A DNA stretch of 64,000 bases from Rhodanobacter sp. L36 (GCF_009765755.1 NZ_LMUV01000002.1:331683-395682), one strand, 5' to 3'; counted from the first letter of the stretch, positions 43,889 to 52,755 are shown. Numbers and translations are program-made. The notes: generated by a model not told the origin, from the letters alone.

Positions 43889-44577
43889 GCGGGTTTCCAG
43901 CGATAGCCCACGCCGTGCACGGTTTCGATCGCGTCGAAATCCGGCGCCACCGCAATGAACTTCTTGCGGATGCGCTTGATGTGCGAAGTGATGGTGGCGT
44001 CATCAACCACGAGCTCTGCCTCGCGCATCAATTGATCGCGATTCTTCACGTGGCCGGGGAATCGGATCAGCGTGTGCACCATCCAGAATTCCGTCACGGT
44101 GAGCGGCACTTCTTCGCCTTTCCAGGTGATGCGCATGCGTTCCGCTTCCATTTTCAGCGGACCGTGTTCGATCACCGTTTCACTCAATGCCGGCGCCTTC
44201 AGCGATTCGATGCGACGGAACAATGCCGCGATGCGCGCGGCGAGCTGATGCAGGCTGGTGTCCTTGCTGAGGTAGTCATCCGCGCCCAGGCGCAAACCGG
44301 AGATCACGTCGAAATCCGAATCGCGCGCGGTAAGAAAAATCAGTGGCAACGTCGAAGACTTTGCGCGCAATTCGCGGCACAGGTCGAAGCCGCCCTCGGG
44401 CTCGTCACCAAGGCCGATGTCGATAATCACCAGTTCGGGCAGGCGCATTGCAAACGCACTGGATGCCTCCTGTCGCGAGCCGTAGCCGCGCGCGTCGTAG
44501 CCGAACCGATTCAACGCCTCGACGTAGTTGGCACGGATCAGCGGTTCGTCTTCGACAATGGCAATGCTGCGGCCCAT
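43885..44577 (-). CDS. OmpR-type response regulator resembling PdsR
   Basis: The product has 230 residues. The receiver domain (about 1-120) has IVEDEPLIRANY acidic residues, the phospho-acceptor aspartate in LVIIDIGLGDEPEGGFDL and the lysine in DDYLSKD. The C-terminal winged helix (about 140-228) has VPLTVTEFWMVHTLIRFPGHVKNRDQLMREAE and IKRIRKKF...GVGYRW. The sequence resembles the response regulator of the proteobacterial dedicated sortase system. The start at 44577 follows AGGGAG; longer in-frame starts are rejected. It is the first gene of its operon. Confidence 0.87.
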   Translation of the reverse strand: MGRSIAIVEDEPLIRANYVEALNRFGYDARGYGSRQEASSAFAMRLPELVIIDIGLGDEPEGGFDLCRELRAKSSTLPLIFLTARDSDFDVISGLRLGADDYLSKDTSLHQLAARIAALFRRIESLKAPALSETVIEHGPLKMEAERMRITWKGEEVPLTVTEFWMVHTLIRFPGHVKNRDQLMREAELVVDDATITSHIKRIRKKFIAVAPDFDAIETVHGVGYRWKPA

Positions 44578-44752
44578 GGCGCGCTCCCTTTGAGATGCGC
44601 GCAGCGTGCTATGCGCGCCGTCGCGGCGCAAGGCGCCTGATGCAGGCGCCCGCGTTTTGCCACAAGCCAGCGGCAAGCCGGCCCGATTGCGTCCGCGCTC
44701 GCGCCGCCCGCAGATGTGTCATGTGATCCAACGCACCGTGAGTGATCCAGTC

Positions 44753-44872
44753 ATGCCGAACAAGCCAGCAGCCGATACCGATCCGAATGCCGAATTGCGC
44801 AGCTTTGAACCGCTGCGCGTGACGCTCGCGCTGGGCGCACTGCTGCTTGGCGTGATTCTTGGCTTTCACTGA
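44753..44872 (+). CDS. Putative 39-residue single-pass membrane peptide
   Basis: The short frame encodes a charged N-terminus (PNKPAADTDPNAELRSFEPL) and one C-terminal membrane helix, VTLALGALLLGVILGF. It is divergent from the PdsR-like operon, is followed after one base by a second tiny frame, and both precede a rho-independent terminator at 45035. No family is recognised and the ribosome site is weak. Confidence 0.45.
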   Translation: MPNKPAADTDPNAELRSFEPLRVTLALGALLLGVILGFH

Positions 44873-44873
44873 A

Positions 44874-44993
44874 ATGACGACCATGCGCAATCCGAATTTT
44901 TTTCCCGTGGAAGGCATGCGTGCATTCGGCGCGAACGGAATCGCGTCGGATGCGAGGCTCGAGAAAACCGATCCCGACTGGCTGCCGCTTTAG
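44874..44993 (+). CDS. Putative 39-residue peptide
   Basis: The frame begins one base after the stop of the preceding tiny gene. It encodes a soluble, polar peptide (TTMRNPNFFPVEGMRAFGAN, then KTDPDWLPL at the end). A start at 44883 is equally possible. It is supported only by its position between another small frame and a terminator. I do not recognise it. Confidence 0.35.
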   Translation: MTTMRNPNFFPVEGMRAFGANGIASDARLEKTDPDWLPL

Positions 44994-45034
44994 TGGCTCA
45001 CCGACAACCCGTTCCGTCCGACATGGTGGTTGTT

Positions 45035-45061
45035 ATCCCTTCCGCGTGAAGGGATTTTTTT
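45035..45061 (+). terminator. Rho-independent terminator
   Basis: The stem ATCCCTTC/GAAGGGAT with loop CGCGT is followed by T-rich sequence (45055-45061). It terminates rightward transcription from the small-gene pair at 44753-44993. Confidence 0.8.
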
Positions 45062-45259
45062 GGCTGGAGCGTTGCTGGGCAAGGGCTCAGGCAGCGCGGC
45101 AATTCGCCGGGAACCAAATCGGCAACGCCCGGTCAGAATCTGTGATTGGCAAAGTTCCATTGCCGTGGAACGTGTCGATGCGACGGCAGGCTCTCCCTCC
45201 GACGCCGCCGCATCGGCACAGCCAGTCATGGTGTTTCCTCTCACGTCCGACGACGTTTT
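45062..45259 (+). other. Non-coding stretch bounded by two rightward terminators
   Basis: About 200 bases lie between the terminators at 45035 and 45260, with no convincing protein. Because a second rightward terminator follows, a short RNA may be made here; no family is recognised. Confidence 0.3.
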
Positions 45260-45293
45260 ATCCCGGCGCAATGCAAGTCGCGCCGGGATTTTT
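45260..45293 (+). terminator. Rho-independent terminator facing rpe
   Basis: A 10-bp stem ATCCCGGCGC/GCGCCGGGAT is followed by T residues on the plus strand. On the minus strand the hairpin is followed by TAAAACG, so it is not a good terminator for rpe. Confidence 0.7.
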
Positions 45294-45320
45294 ATGCGCG
45301 GCATCGAACCTGGTTGATGT

Positions 45321-45989
45321 TCAGCCGATGGCCTTGCGCATCGCCGCGATTTCGGCGCGGTAATCCTTCGCGTGGAAAATCGCCGAGCCGGCCACGAACG
45401 TATCGGCACCGGCTGCGGCAATGGCGCCCATGTTGTCGGCGGTGACGCCGCCATCCACTTCCAGCCGGATCGCGCGGCCGCTCTCTTCAATGCGACGACG
45501 TGCCTGACGCAGTTTTTCCAACGTGCCTGGAATGAATTTCTGTCCGCCGAATCCGGGGTTCACCGACATGATCAGGATCAGGTCGAGCTTGTCCATCACG
45601 TAGTCGAGATAATCCAGCGGCGTGGCCGGATTGAACACCAGCCCCGCCTGACAACCCGATTCCTTGATGAGGCCGATCGTGCGGTCGACGTGTTCGCTGG
45701 CTTCCGGATGAAAACTGATCAGCGTTGCGCCGGCCTTGGCGAAATCGGGCACGATGCGATCCACCGGCTTGATCATCAGATGCACGTCGATCGGCGCCGT
45801 GATGCCGTAACCGCGCAACGACTGCAGCACCATCGGGCCGATGGTGAGATTCGGCACGTAATGGTTGTCCATCACATCGAAATGCACCCAGTCGGCACCC
45901 GCGTCGAGCGCAGCGGCGGTGTCCTCGCCCAGTCGCGCAAAATCGGCGGCAAGAATGGACGGAGCGATGATGGCGGTTTGCTTGGTCAT
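45321..45989 (-). CDS. rpe: Ribulose-phosphate 3-epimerase
   Basis: Rpe interconverts ribulose-5-phosphate and xylulose-5-phosphate. The product is a 222-residue TIM barrel with [35 protein letters not shown] (catalytic aspartate and metal histidines), [31 protein letters not shown] and [11 protein letters not shown]. The start at 45989 matches the family N-terminus; a longer in-frame start at 46016 is rejected because it runs into the repeat. Confidence 0.96.
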   Translation of the reverse strand: MTKQTAIIAPSILAADFARLGEDTAAALDAGADWVHFDVMDNHYVPNLTIGPMVLQSLRGYGITAPIDVHLMIKPVDRIVPDFAKAGATLISFHPEASEHVDRTIGLIKESGCQAGLVFNPATPLDYLDYVMDKLDLILIMSVNPGFGGQKFIPGTLEKLRQARRRIEESGRAIRLEVDGGVTADNMGAIAAAGADTFVAGSAIFHAKDYRAEIAAMRKAIG

Positions 45990-46004
45990 GACCTTCGACT
46001 CTTG

Positions 46005-46083
46005 GTAGGAGCGCACCTTGTGCGCGATGGAGTTTACGGCGTCAGCGCCTGGTTGGCTTTTCGCGCACAGGGTGCGCTCCTAC
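46005..46083. repeat. Long inverted repeat, GTAGGAGCGCACC family, copy 2
   Basis: The arms (46005-46027 and 46061-46083, beginning GTAGGAGCGCACC) are complementary over 23 bases with one or two mismatches around a 33-base centre. One arm extends through the stop codon of djlA. The arms are nearly the same as those of the copy at 7517-7588; only the centres differ. Confidence 0.85.
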
Positions 46084-46901
46084 TTGAACCCGCGCGCTTC
46101 CTTGATCCTGTCGTACGCGGCGTTGATGTCGCTTGCGCGGGATTCGGCGCGCTTGCGCATGTCTTCGGGAAGATCGCCGAGGCGATCCGGATGGTGTTCG
46201 GAAATCAGCTTGCGGTAGGCGCGTTTCACCGCGCGTTCGTCGGCGCTGCGATCGATGCCCAGCACCGCGTACGGATCGGGACCTTGCGGCGTGCGTTGCG
46301 GTGGTATGTAACTGCCGCCGGCGGGGCCGCGGCCTTGTCCGTACTGATAACCGCGCTGACCTCCACCACCGCCATTCCATGCGTAGCCCTTCATCGCCAT
46401 CAGCGCCATCAATTCCATTTCACTGATGCGCAATGCGAACGCGAGCTGCCGCAGGATAGCCATTTTTTCCGGCGGCGGATTACCTTCGGCCAGCACGGTT
46501 TCTATGACCACGTCGAGCACGGGAAACGCATGGTCGCGACGCATACCGACCCAGTGACGCAAGGCGTTGATCGTCTGCGTGACGTCGAACTCCGGCTGCT
46601 TGCCGACGTTGAAACTCACCGCGGCCTGCTTGCGCTGCTCGGCGTCCAGCCCGATGCGCGTCATCAGTCGCTCGGCCACGGCAATTTCCGCTTCGGAAAC
46701 GCGGCCATCCGATTTCGCCACCGCGCCAAGCAGCGTGAACAGCGGGCCGACATATCCGCCGGCTTCCGGCGTGGCGTTTTTGCGCTGGCTATGGCGCAGG
46801 TTGTCGAGGATGAAACCGATGATCGCGCCGGTGACGGCGCCCGGCCCGCGTCCGAGAATGAGGCCGAAGAATGCAAACCACAGCGTGTACGAAAAACTCA
46901 T
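46080..46901 (-). CDS. djlA: DjlA-type membrane-anchored J-domain co-chaperone
   Basis: The product has 273 residues. An N-terminal membrane anchor (YTLWFAFFGLILGRGPGAVTGAIIGFIL) carries glycines as in DjlA. A TerB-like helical domain follows (FTLLGAVAKSDGRVSEAEIAVAERLM), then a glycine-rich linker and a C-terminal J-domain (DPYAVLGIDRSADERAVKRAYRKLISEHHPDRL with the HPD motif). It stimulates DnaK at the inner membrane. Its TAG stop is supplied by the inverted repeat. It is overlapped by the cytochrome gene upstream (ATGA). Confidence 0.92.
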   Translation of the reverse strand: MSFSYTLWFAFFGLILGRGPGAVTGAIIGFILDNLRHSQRKNATPEAGGYVGPLFTLLGAVAKSDGRVSEAEIAVAERLMTRIGLDAEQRKQAAVSFNVGKQPEFDVTQTINALRHWVGMRRDHAFPVLDVVIETVLAEGNPPPEKMAILRQLAFALRISEMELMALMAMKGYAWNGGGGGQRGYQYGQGRGPAGGSYIPPQRTPQGPDPYAVLGIDRSADERAVKRAYRKLISEHHPDRLGDLPEDMRKRAESRASDINAAYDRIKEARGFK

Positions 46902-47218
46902 GGCGCGGCCTGCGGTGATTGCGCGCTATACCAATGGGCCAGCGCATCGAGATCGGCTTCGCTGAGCGGCCCGATCGCCGCGCGCATCACCGGCGCATCG
47001 CGATGGCCGTCGCGATACTGAGCGAGCGCGCTGCGCAGATATTCCAGCGATTGCCCCGCTAGATTGGGCGCACCCGGCAACGTCGCGTGACCGGTTTCGC
47101 CATGGCAGGCAGCGCACAAGCCGAGCCGCACGGGCCGTGATGGCGACGTGGTCTGGGCCGGCACAAGAGCGGACGCGAGAACGGCGAGGCATGACGCTGC
47201 GGTGGATAGGATGCGCAT
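46898..47218 (-). CDS. Small c-type cytochrome
   Basis: This is a periplasmic class I cytochrome c of 106 residues. A signal peptide (AASCLAVLASALVPAQ) is followed by heme motif CAACH and an axial methionine in DAPVMRAAIGPLSEADLDALAHWYSAQ, a pattern of cytochrome c4/c553-like domains. It overlaps djlA by 4 bases; the pairing has no obvious functional reason. It is divergent from purC. Confidence 0.88.
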   Translation of the reverse strand: MRILSTAASCLAVLASALVPAQTTSPSRPVRLGLCAACHGETGHATLPGAPNLAGQSLEYLRSALAQYRDGHRDAPVMRAAIGPLSEADLDALAHWYSAQSPQAAP

Positions 47219-47316
47219 CGGCGAGAGATGGGGCTGAAGGTCGCCAATTCTAGCAGCCGGCCCGGAATCGCCCCGGGCCGCTAGAATAGGCGGACCTTTT
47301 CGCGGAATGCACCGTC

Positions 47317-48213
47317 GTGCCCACCACCCTGTCGCAATCGAACCTGCCCGGCCTCGAACTGATCCATCGCGGCAAGGTGCGCGATGTCTACGCGCTGTCC
47401 GACGATCGCCTGCTGATGGTCGCGACCGATCGGTTGTCCGCGTTCGATGTGGTGCTGCCCAGTCCGATTCCCGGCAAGGGCGAGATGCTCACGCAGATTT
47501 CCAACTTCTGGTTCGACAAGACCGCGCACCTGATTCCCAACCACTTGCTCGATGCGCCGCTCGCCGACGTGTTGCCCCCGGGCACCGATCTGGCGTTGTA
47601 CGAAAAGCGCGCGGTGGTAACCCGCCGGCTCAAGCCGGTGCCGGTGGAAGCGATCGCGCGCGGTTACCTGATCGGCTCGGGCTGGAAGGATTACAAGGCC
47701 AGCGGTTCGCTATGCGGCATTGCGTTGCCGACAGGCTTGCAGCAGGCGCAACAGTTGCCCGCACCGATCTTCACGCCATCGACCAAGGCCGCGGTGGGCG
47801 ATCATGATCAGAACGTGAGCTACGACGTGGTCGTCGATCAAGTCGGCGCGGAACTTGCCGGCCAGGTGCGCGATGCCACGCTCGCGATCTACAACTGGGC
47901 GGCCGCCTATGCAGCGGAACGCGGCATCGTCATCGCCGACACCAAGTTCGAGTTCGGCACCGACGCGAACGGCACGCTCTACGTGATGGACGAAATGCTG
48001 ACGCCGGATTCCTCGCGTTTCTGGCCGGCCGACGAATATCGCGTCGGCATCAGTCCGCCCAGTTACGACAAGCAGTTCGTGCGCGACTATCTCGAAACGC
48101 TGGACTGGAACAAGACCGCACCCGGCCCGGCGATTCCGGATGATGTCATCGCCCGCACCGCCAGCAAGTACGCCGAAGCACTACAACGGCTCGCCGGCAT
48201 CCGCATCGACTGA
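47317..48213 (+). CDS. purC: Phosphoribosylaminoimidazole-succinocarboxamide synthase
   Basis: PurC joins aspartate to CAIR in purine synthesis. The 298-residue product is of the longer, eukaryote-like bacterial type. Motifs are [71 protein letters not shown] and [12 protein letters not shown]. The start is GTG at 47317. Confidence 0.96.
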   Translation: MPTTLSQSNLPGLELIHRGKVRDVYALSDDRLLMVATDRLSAFDVVLPSPIPGKGEMLTQISNFWFDKTAHLIPNHLLDAPLADVLPPGTDLALYEKRAVVTRRLKPVPVEAIARGYLIGSGWKDYKASGSLCGIALPTGLQQAQQLPAPIFTPSTKAAVGDHDQNVSYDVVVDQVGAELAGQVRDATLAIYNWAAAYAAERGIVIADTKFEFGTDANGTLYVMDEMLTPDSSRFWPADEYRVGISPPSYDKQFVRDYLETLDWNKTAPGPAIPDDVIARTASKYAEALQRLAGIRID

Positions 48214-48230
48214 TTGAGAGGAGCAACGCC

Positions 48231-48701
48231 ATGCGCAGCATGCAGGACTGGCTCGACAGCTACAGCGGCGATCATCGCAACCCGACCAACCAGACGATGC
48301 ACTGGCTGTGCGTGCCGCCGATCGTGTGGTCGGTGATCGCGTTGCTGTGGACGATCCCGGTGCCGGCGAGTTTCCTGCGCCCCGGCGCATGGTCGGTGCT
48401 GGTGATGGTGCTGGCGTTCTACTGGTACTGGAAACACTCGCATCGACTGGCGATTGCGCTGCTCATCGCCTTCGCCGTACTTGGCGTCATCACCAACATG
48501 CTGTTCTACACGTTGGGCCCGGCGAATCTGCGCTGGCTCGCGCTGGGCGTTTTCGTCGTGGCGTGGATCGGCCAGTTCATCGGCCACAAGTTCGAAGGTC
48601 GCAAGCCGAGCTTCCTCACCGACCTGGCGTATCTGCTGATCGGCCCGGCATGGTTGATGGCCAAGCTTCTTCGCAGGATGGGATTCAAACACGCCGTATG
48701 A
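48231..48701 (+). CDS. DUF962/Mpo1-like membrane protein
   Basis: The product has 156 residues and four membrane helices. The family opening WLDSYSGDHRNPTNQTMHWLCVPPIVWS and the later VAWIGQFIGHKFEGRKPSFLTDLAYLLIGPAWLM carry the conserved histidines of DUF962. The yeast member Mpo1 is an iron-dependent dioxygenase of 2-hydroxy fatty acids, so a lipid role is possible. It overlaps the next small membrane gene by 4 bases. Confidence 0.85.
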   Translation: MRSMQDWLDSYSGDHRNPTNQTMHWLCVPPIVWSVIALLWTIPVPASFLRPGAWSVLVMVLAFYWYWKHSHRLAIALLIAFAVLGVITNMLFYTLGPANLRWLALGVFVVAWIGQFIGHKFEGRKPSFLTDLAYLLIGPAWLMAKLLRRMGFKHAV

Positions 48702-49105
48702 CGACCTTGCTCACGCTCATCAGCAGCCTGCTCTGGTGGGTGCTTTACAGCAGCATCGGCGCGCTGTTCTTCGCCTTGATCGGCTGGTCGGTGCTGCGCT
48801 GGACCGAACGCACGCCAGTCGTGTTCAACCGTTTGTATCTCGCTTGCCTGTTGTGGAACCTGGTCGGCATCTTGCTGGTGGTGCTCGTCGCTGTGTATGA
48901 AGGTCATCTGCATCCGCCCTATGCGGCGCTGATGACTTCCGGACTGCTGCGACTCGCACTGGTGCTGGACATGATCGTCGGCAGCCTCCTGCTCTGGCGG
49001 CTCACGCCGCGCATCGATGCGCATCGCATCCGTCCCGGCAGCGCCTGCATGGCGGTGGCCGCGATCATGGCGATCGCCTTCGGCATCGCCACCAGTCTGG
49101 CTTGA
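48698..49105 (+). CDS. Small four-helix membrane protein, unknown function
   Basis: The product has 135 residues, almost entirely hydrophobic helices (LLTLISSLLWWVLYSSIGALFFALIGW, LYLACLLWNLVGILLVVLVAVYEG and two more). No family is recognised. The ATG overlaps the DUF962 gene stop (ATGA), so the two are translated together and may form one unit. Confidence 0.7.
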   Translation: MTTLLTLISSLLWWVLYSSIGALFFALIGWSVLRWTERTPVVFNRLYLACLLWNLVGILLVVLVAVYEGHLHPPYAALMTSGLLRLALVLDMIVGSLLLWRLTPRIDAHRIRPGSACMAVAAIMAIAFGIATSLA

Positions 49106-49495
49106 TCCGAATTCGCCAAAATAAATCCGGCGGAACCGATTCACTTTTCCGCATGCATGTCACTCGCACCGCGCATTGCATCGCACCAGCGACAGCTGAT
49201 TTCGACGGGGGCGAACGCGCCCATACTTGCCTGCGCCCAGGCATGGCGTCGATCCGGTGCGCGAGCCGCATTCCGATGCGTTTGGTGCGCTCGCTCTTGC
49301 AGCTTTCATCGCCCTGTGGCAACCCACCGTATCGATGAGATTTGCTAATGATTCGATGCCAAATCGTCCGTGTGCAAGGCACGGACCTTTGTCTAAGTTT
49401 CACCGCCAACCGCGTCATGCGCCGAACGATTCGGGCAGCAACCCGAAGCATGAAGCGCTATCCACGCAGCATCGAAACATCAGGAAGGTCCAACC
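49106..49495. other. Intergenic region upstream of the catabolic operon
   Basis: About 390 bases are without a convincing gene. The first part is AT-richer (AAAATAAATCC near 49118). The region must contain the operon promoter and any LysR site, but I cannot assign boxes with confidence. It ends with AGGAAGG in front of the TTG start at 49496. Confidence 0.5.
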
Positions 49496-50650
49496 TTGCT
49501 TCTGCTTGAGCACGACGCAAAAGAACTCGCCCGCCAACGGGGAATCCCGGTTCCGGCAGGCATCTTCGTCGATTCGCAATCCGTCGAAAGCATGCAGCTG
49601 GAAAACGACGTCGCCTGGGTGGTGAAGGCGCAGGTCGGTGTTGGCGGCCGTGGCAAGGCGGGCGGCGTGGGCTTTGCGAACTCCACGCGGGAAGTCGTCG
49701 ACTTCGTCCGCACGCATGCCGATGCGTCGATCAAGGGCCAGCGGATCGCCGGCTTTCGCGTCGAACGCAAAGTGTTTTTCGTGCATGAGGTGTATCTCGG
49801 TTTCATGGTCGACGCTGAGCGTCGCGGTGTTCGCGTGTTGTTGTGCGCTCAGGGCGGCGTGGATGTCGAGGAGAACGCGCAGCAGCACGACGCCATGCTC
49901 ACGGCGATTGCCGCGCCGGACGAGGCCTCGCTGATCGCAGCGGCTTCGCAACTGCTCGCCCAATTGCCGTCGTCGTTTCATGGGCCGCTGGCGCCAGCGA
50001 TTGCCGCACTCGCGTCCGCCTTCGTGGCGTTCGATGCGACGCTGCTAGAAGTGAATCCCTTGTTCGTGCTCGCCGACGGTTCGTGGATCGCCGGCGACAT
50101 GAAACTCGCGCCCGACGAAAACGCCTTTCCGCGCCAGCCCGAACTCGAACGCGTGGTGCGCGCCCGTCCGGACGTCTATCGCGAAGCCAACTTCAAGCTC
50201 GATCACGATTTCGATTACGTGGAGATCGACCGTCGCGGCCAGGTCGGCCTGCTCACCACCGGCGCCGGCCTGAGCATGATGCTGATCGACGAAATGCTGC
50301 AGGCGAATCGTCGCCCCTTCAACTTCTGCGATGTGCGAACCGGGCTGCTGCGCGGCAGCCCCACGCGATTGATCGAAGTGCTCAAGCAATTCAAGAACGG
50401 CCCGGAGATATCGGTCGTGCTGGTGAACATCTTCGCCGGCATCACCGATCTCGGCGAATTCGCGCAGTTGCTGCTGCAGGCGCTCGATGCAGTGCCGGAA
50501 ATCACGGTGCCGGTGGTCGCGCGTCTGATCGGCAACAACGTCGATGCAGCAAAAACATTGATCGCACAAAGCGGTCGACCGATCACCGTGGAGATGGATC
50601 TGGACAAGGCACTGAAGCTGGCCATCGATCGCGCGGGAGTCGTCGCATGA
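49496..50650 (+). CDS. SucC-like acyl-CoA ligase (ADP-forming) beta subunit
   Basis: The product is an ATP-grasp subunit of 384 residues, the SucC length. VVKAQVGVGGRGKAGGVGFA is the ATP-binding glycine-rich loop. LLEVNPLFVLADGSWIAGDMKLAPDENAF carries the metal ligands, and the ligase part includes VGLLTTGAGLSMMLIDEM and SVVLVNIFAGITD. The start is TTG, with AGGAAGG upstream. The catabolic neighbours argue against the TCA-cycle enzyme and for activation of a dicarboxylic or similar acid, as in malate-CoA ligase (MtkAB). Confidence 0.85.
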   Translation: MLLLEHDAKELARQRGIPVPAGIFVDSQSVESMQLENDVAWVVKAQVGVGGRGKAGGVGFANSTREVVDFVRTHADASIKGQRIAGFRVERKVFFVHEVYLGFMVDAERRGVRVLLCAQGGVDVEENAQQHDAMLTAIAAPDEASLIAAASQLLAQLPSSFHGPLAPAIAALASAFVAFDATLLEVNPLFVLADGSWIAGDMKLAPDENAFPRQPELERVVRARPDVYREANFKLDHDFDYVEIDRRGQVGLLTTGAGLSMMLIDEMLQANRRPFNFCDVRTGLLRGSPTRLIEVLKQFKNGPEISVVLVNIFAGITDLGEFAQLLLQALDAVPEITVPVVARLIGNNVDAAKTLIAQSGRPITVEMDLDKALKLAIDRAGVVA

Positions 50651-51522
50651 CGGCCTTCCAGCTTGACGCGCAGGCGAAGGTGATCGTGCAGGGCGCCACC
50701 GGGCGCATGGGTCGTCGCCACAGCGAATTGATGAAGCAGTACGGCACGCGCATCGTCGGCGGCATCGCTGGTGCCAGTGCGCGTCGCGAAGATTCGGACG
50801 TCACCTTGTTCGATCACTGCGCCGACGCCGTCGCCGCAACCGACGCAACGGTGTCGATCACGCTGGTGCCGCCGATGGATGTGCTCGCTGCCGTGACCGA
50901 AGCGCTCGACGCCGGCATCCGCTGCATCGTGTCACCATCCGAGGGCATGCCCGTGCGCGACGCGCTGATCGCCTACGCGCGTGTCAAGGAGCACGGCGCG
51001 ATCTGGGTCGGTCCATCGACACCGGGCCTCGCGATTCCGAACCGGATGAAGCTCGGTTTCATTCCCGATGTTTCGCTGTCGCCCGGACCGCTCGGCGTGA
51101 TGTCCAAGAGCGGCACGCTTTCCTACGAGGTGTGTTTCCGTCTTGCGCGACGCGGCGTCGGACAGTCGACGTGGATCGGCGTCGGCGGCGATCCGGTCAA
51201 GGGTCTGCGCTTCGCCGAGTTGCTGCCGTATTTCCAGCAGGATGCAGCGACGCGCGCGGTTCTGGTGCTCGGCGAAATCGGCGGCAGCGAGGAAGAAGAA
51301 CTCGCCGCCGAAATGATCCGGCTGTCTTTTTCCAAACCCGTGTTCGTCCTGCTCGCCGGCGCCTCAGCACCGGAGGGCGTGACCATGGGACACGCCGGCG
51401 CGCTGGTACAGGGCGGCCGCGGAAGCATCCATTCCAAGATGTCCGCCCTGCGCGAAGCAGGCGCGGCGGTCTTCACCAGCATTGAAAGTCTTGTGGACGG
51501 AGTGACCCGCAGCGATGTCTAG
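50647..51522 (+). CDS. SucD-like acyl-CoA ligase alpha subunit
   Basis: The product has 291 residues. The N-terminal CoA-binding Rossmann part has VIVQGATGRMGRRHSELMKQYGT. The ligase part carries GPSTPGLAIPNRMKLGFIPD, GVMSKSGTLSYEV, GVGGDPVKGLRFAELL and the phospho-histidine motif GVTMGHAGALVQGGRGS. It overlaps the beta subunit by 4 bases and the acyl-CoA dehydrogenase by 8, so the three are made together. Confidence 0.87.
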   Translation: MTAFQLDAQAKVIVQGATGRMGRRHSELMKQYGTRIVGGIAGASARREDSDVTLFDHCADAVAATDATVSITLVPPMDVLAAVTEALDAGIRCIVSPSEGMPVRDALIAYARVKEHGAIWVGPSTPGLAIPNRMKLGFIPDVSLSPGPLGVMSKSGTLSYEVCFRLARRGVGQSTWIGVGGDPVKGLRFAELLPYFQQDAATRAVLVLGEIGGSEEEELAAEMIRLSFSKPVFVLLAGASAPEGVTMGHAGALVQGGRGSIHSKMSALREAGAAVFTSIESLVDGVTRSDV

Positions 51523-52720
51523 CATCACGACCCAGCGTCAGACGACCTCGCCGCACGGCATTGTGCTCAGCAAGGAGCAACGCCACCGCATCGGCCTCGT
51601 GCGCGAACTCGTGCAAGGCGAATTCAAGGGCCGCGGAAAGGACCTGCTTGACGGCTCTTTTCCATGGGAAAACATGCGCAAGCTGGCCGATATCGGCGTG
51701 CTCGGCATGGCCGTGGCCAGGCAATACGGCGGTTCCGAACTCGGCGTGTTCGATACCGCGCTGGTGCTGGAGGAAATCGCCAAGGGTTGCTACATCACCG
51801 CGATGGCCGTGCTCGGCGAAGTCGGCACGCAGACGCGCGTGATCTCCGCCTTCGCGCCCGAACACATCAAGCGCAAGGTGCTGCCCGAGGTGTGCAGTTG
51901 CGATTGCGTGCTGTCGATCTGCCTGACCGAGCCGCACGCCGGCACCGACATGGCGAGCTACACGACCAACGCGGAAATCCGCGGCGACAAGGTCGTGCTC
52001 AACGGTACCAAGTCACTGATCAGCCGCGCCGAGGAAGCCGGGTTGTTCGTGGTGTTCACGCGCATCGACGGGCAAAGCGGCCTCGACGGCATCGGCTGCG
52101 CGCTGGTGGAAAAAGATACGCCCGGACTCGCCATCACGTCCAAGGTCCACACGCTCGGCGGCGAGAATCTGCACGAAGTCACGTTCACCGATTGCGTGAT
52201 TCCGATCGACCAGCTGGTGGTGCGGCAATCGGGCCTGAAGTCCCTGCTGTCGGCGTTCAACACGCAACGCTGCCTCAACCCGAGCATCTCGCTTGGTCTC
52301 GCCGAAGGCGCGTTCGATGAAGCGGTGTCCTACGCCGGCAAGCGCCAGGCATTCGGCCGATCGATCGGCGACTTCCAGGGCATTCGCTGGAAACTGGCCG
52401 ACATGTATATCGCCATCGAGGCAGCGCGCGGACTGCTCTATCGCGCGTGTCTCTCCGGCAATCCGTTTCCCGATCCGCTGCTGGCCGCGACGGCAAAAAT
52501 TCGCTGCAACGAAATGTCGCTGGAAGTCACCAGCGAGGCTTTGCAGATTCACGGCGGCTACGGCTTCACCGACGACAGCGTGGTCTCGCGGCTGTATCGC
52601 GGCGCGCGTTACGGCACGTTGGGCGGCGGCACATCCGAAACGCTGCGCGACCTGATCGGCAAGCGCGTGACGGGCAACTTCGACGAGAAGTCCGGCATCT
52701 CCGGCTTGTCCTTTTCGTGA
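51515..52720 (+). CDS. Acyl-CoA dehydrogenase
   Basis: This is an FAD enzyme of 401 residues that introduces a 2,3-double bond into an acyl-CoA. It has the helical N-domain (LADIGVLGMAVARQYGGSELG), the beta-domain CLTEPHAGTDMASYTTNAE, and the C-domain AFGRSIGDFQGIRWKLADM with QIHGGYGFTDDSVVSRLYRGAR and GGGTSETLRDLIGK. The position of the usual catalytic glutamate (YRGARYGTLGGGTSE) shows no plain E in the short-chain location, so the base should be checked. Together with the SucCD-like pair it suggests activation and then oxidation of the same acid. Confidence 0.88.
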   Translation: MSSITTQRQTTSPHGIVLSKEQRHRIGLVRELVQGEFKGRGKDLLDGSFPWENMRKLADIGVLGMAVARQYGGSELGVFDTALVLEEIAKGCYITAMAVLGEVGTQTRVISAFAPEHIKRKVLPEVCSCDCVLSICLTEPHAGTDMASYTTNAEIRGDKVVLNGTKSLISRAEEAGLFVVFTRIDGQSGLDGIGCALVEKDTPGLAITSKVHTLGGENLHEVTFTDCVIPIDQLVVRQSGLKSLLSAFNTQRCLNPSISLGLAEGAFDEAVSYAGKRQAFGRSIGDFQGIRWKLADMYIAIEAARGLLYRACLSGNPFPDPLLAATAKIRCNEMSLEVTSEALQIHGGYGFTDDSVVSRLYRGARYGTLGGGTSETLRDLIGKRVTGNFDEKSGISGLSFS

Positions 52721-52755
52721 GGCATCACAGTCATGACGCATCGGAAACGACAGGC

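Noticed and set aside
45030..45317. A 95-residue plus-strand frame between the small genes and rpe
   Set aside because: It begins inside one terminator hairpin and runs through a second one, has no Shine-Dalgarno and no recognisable domain.
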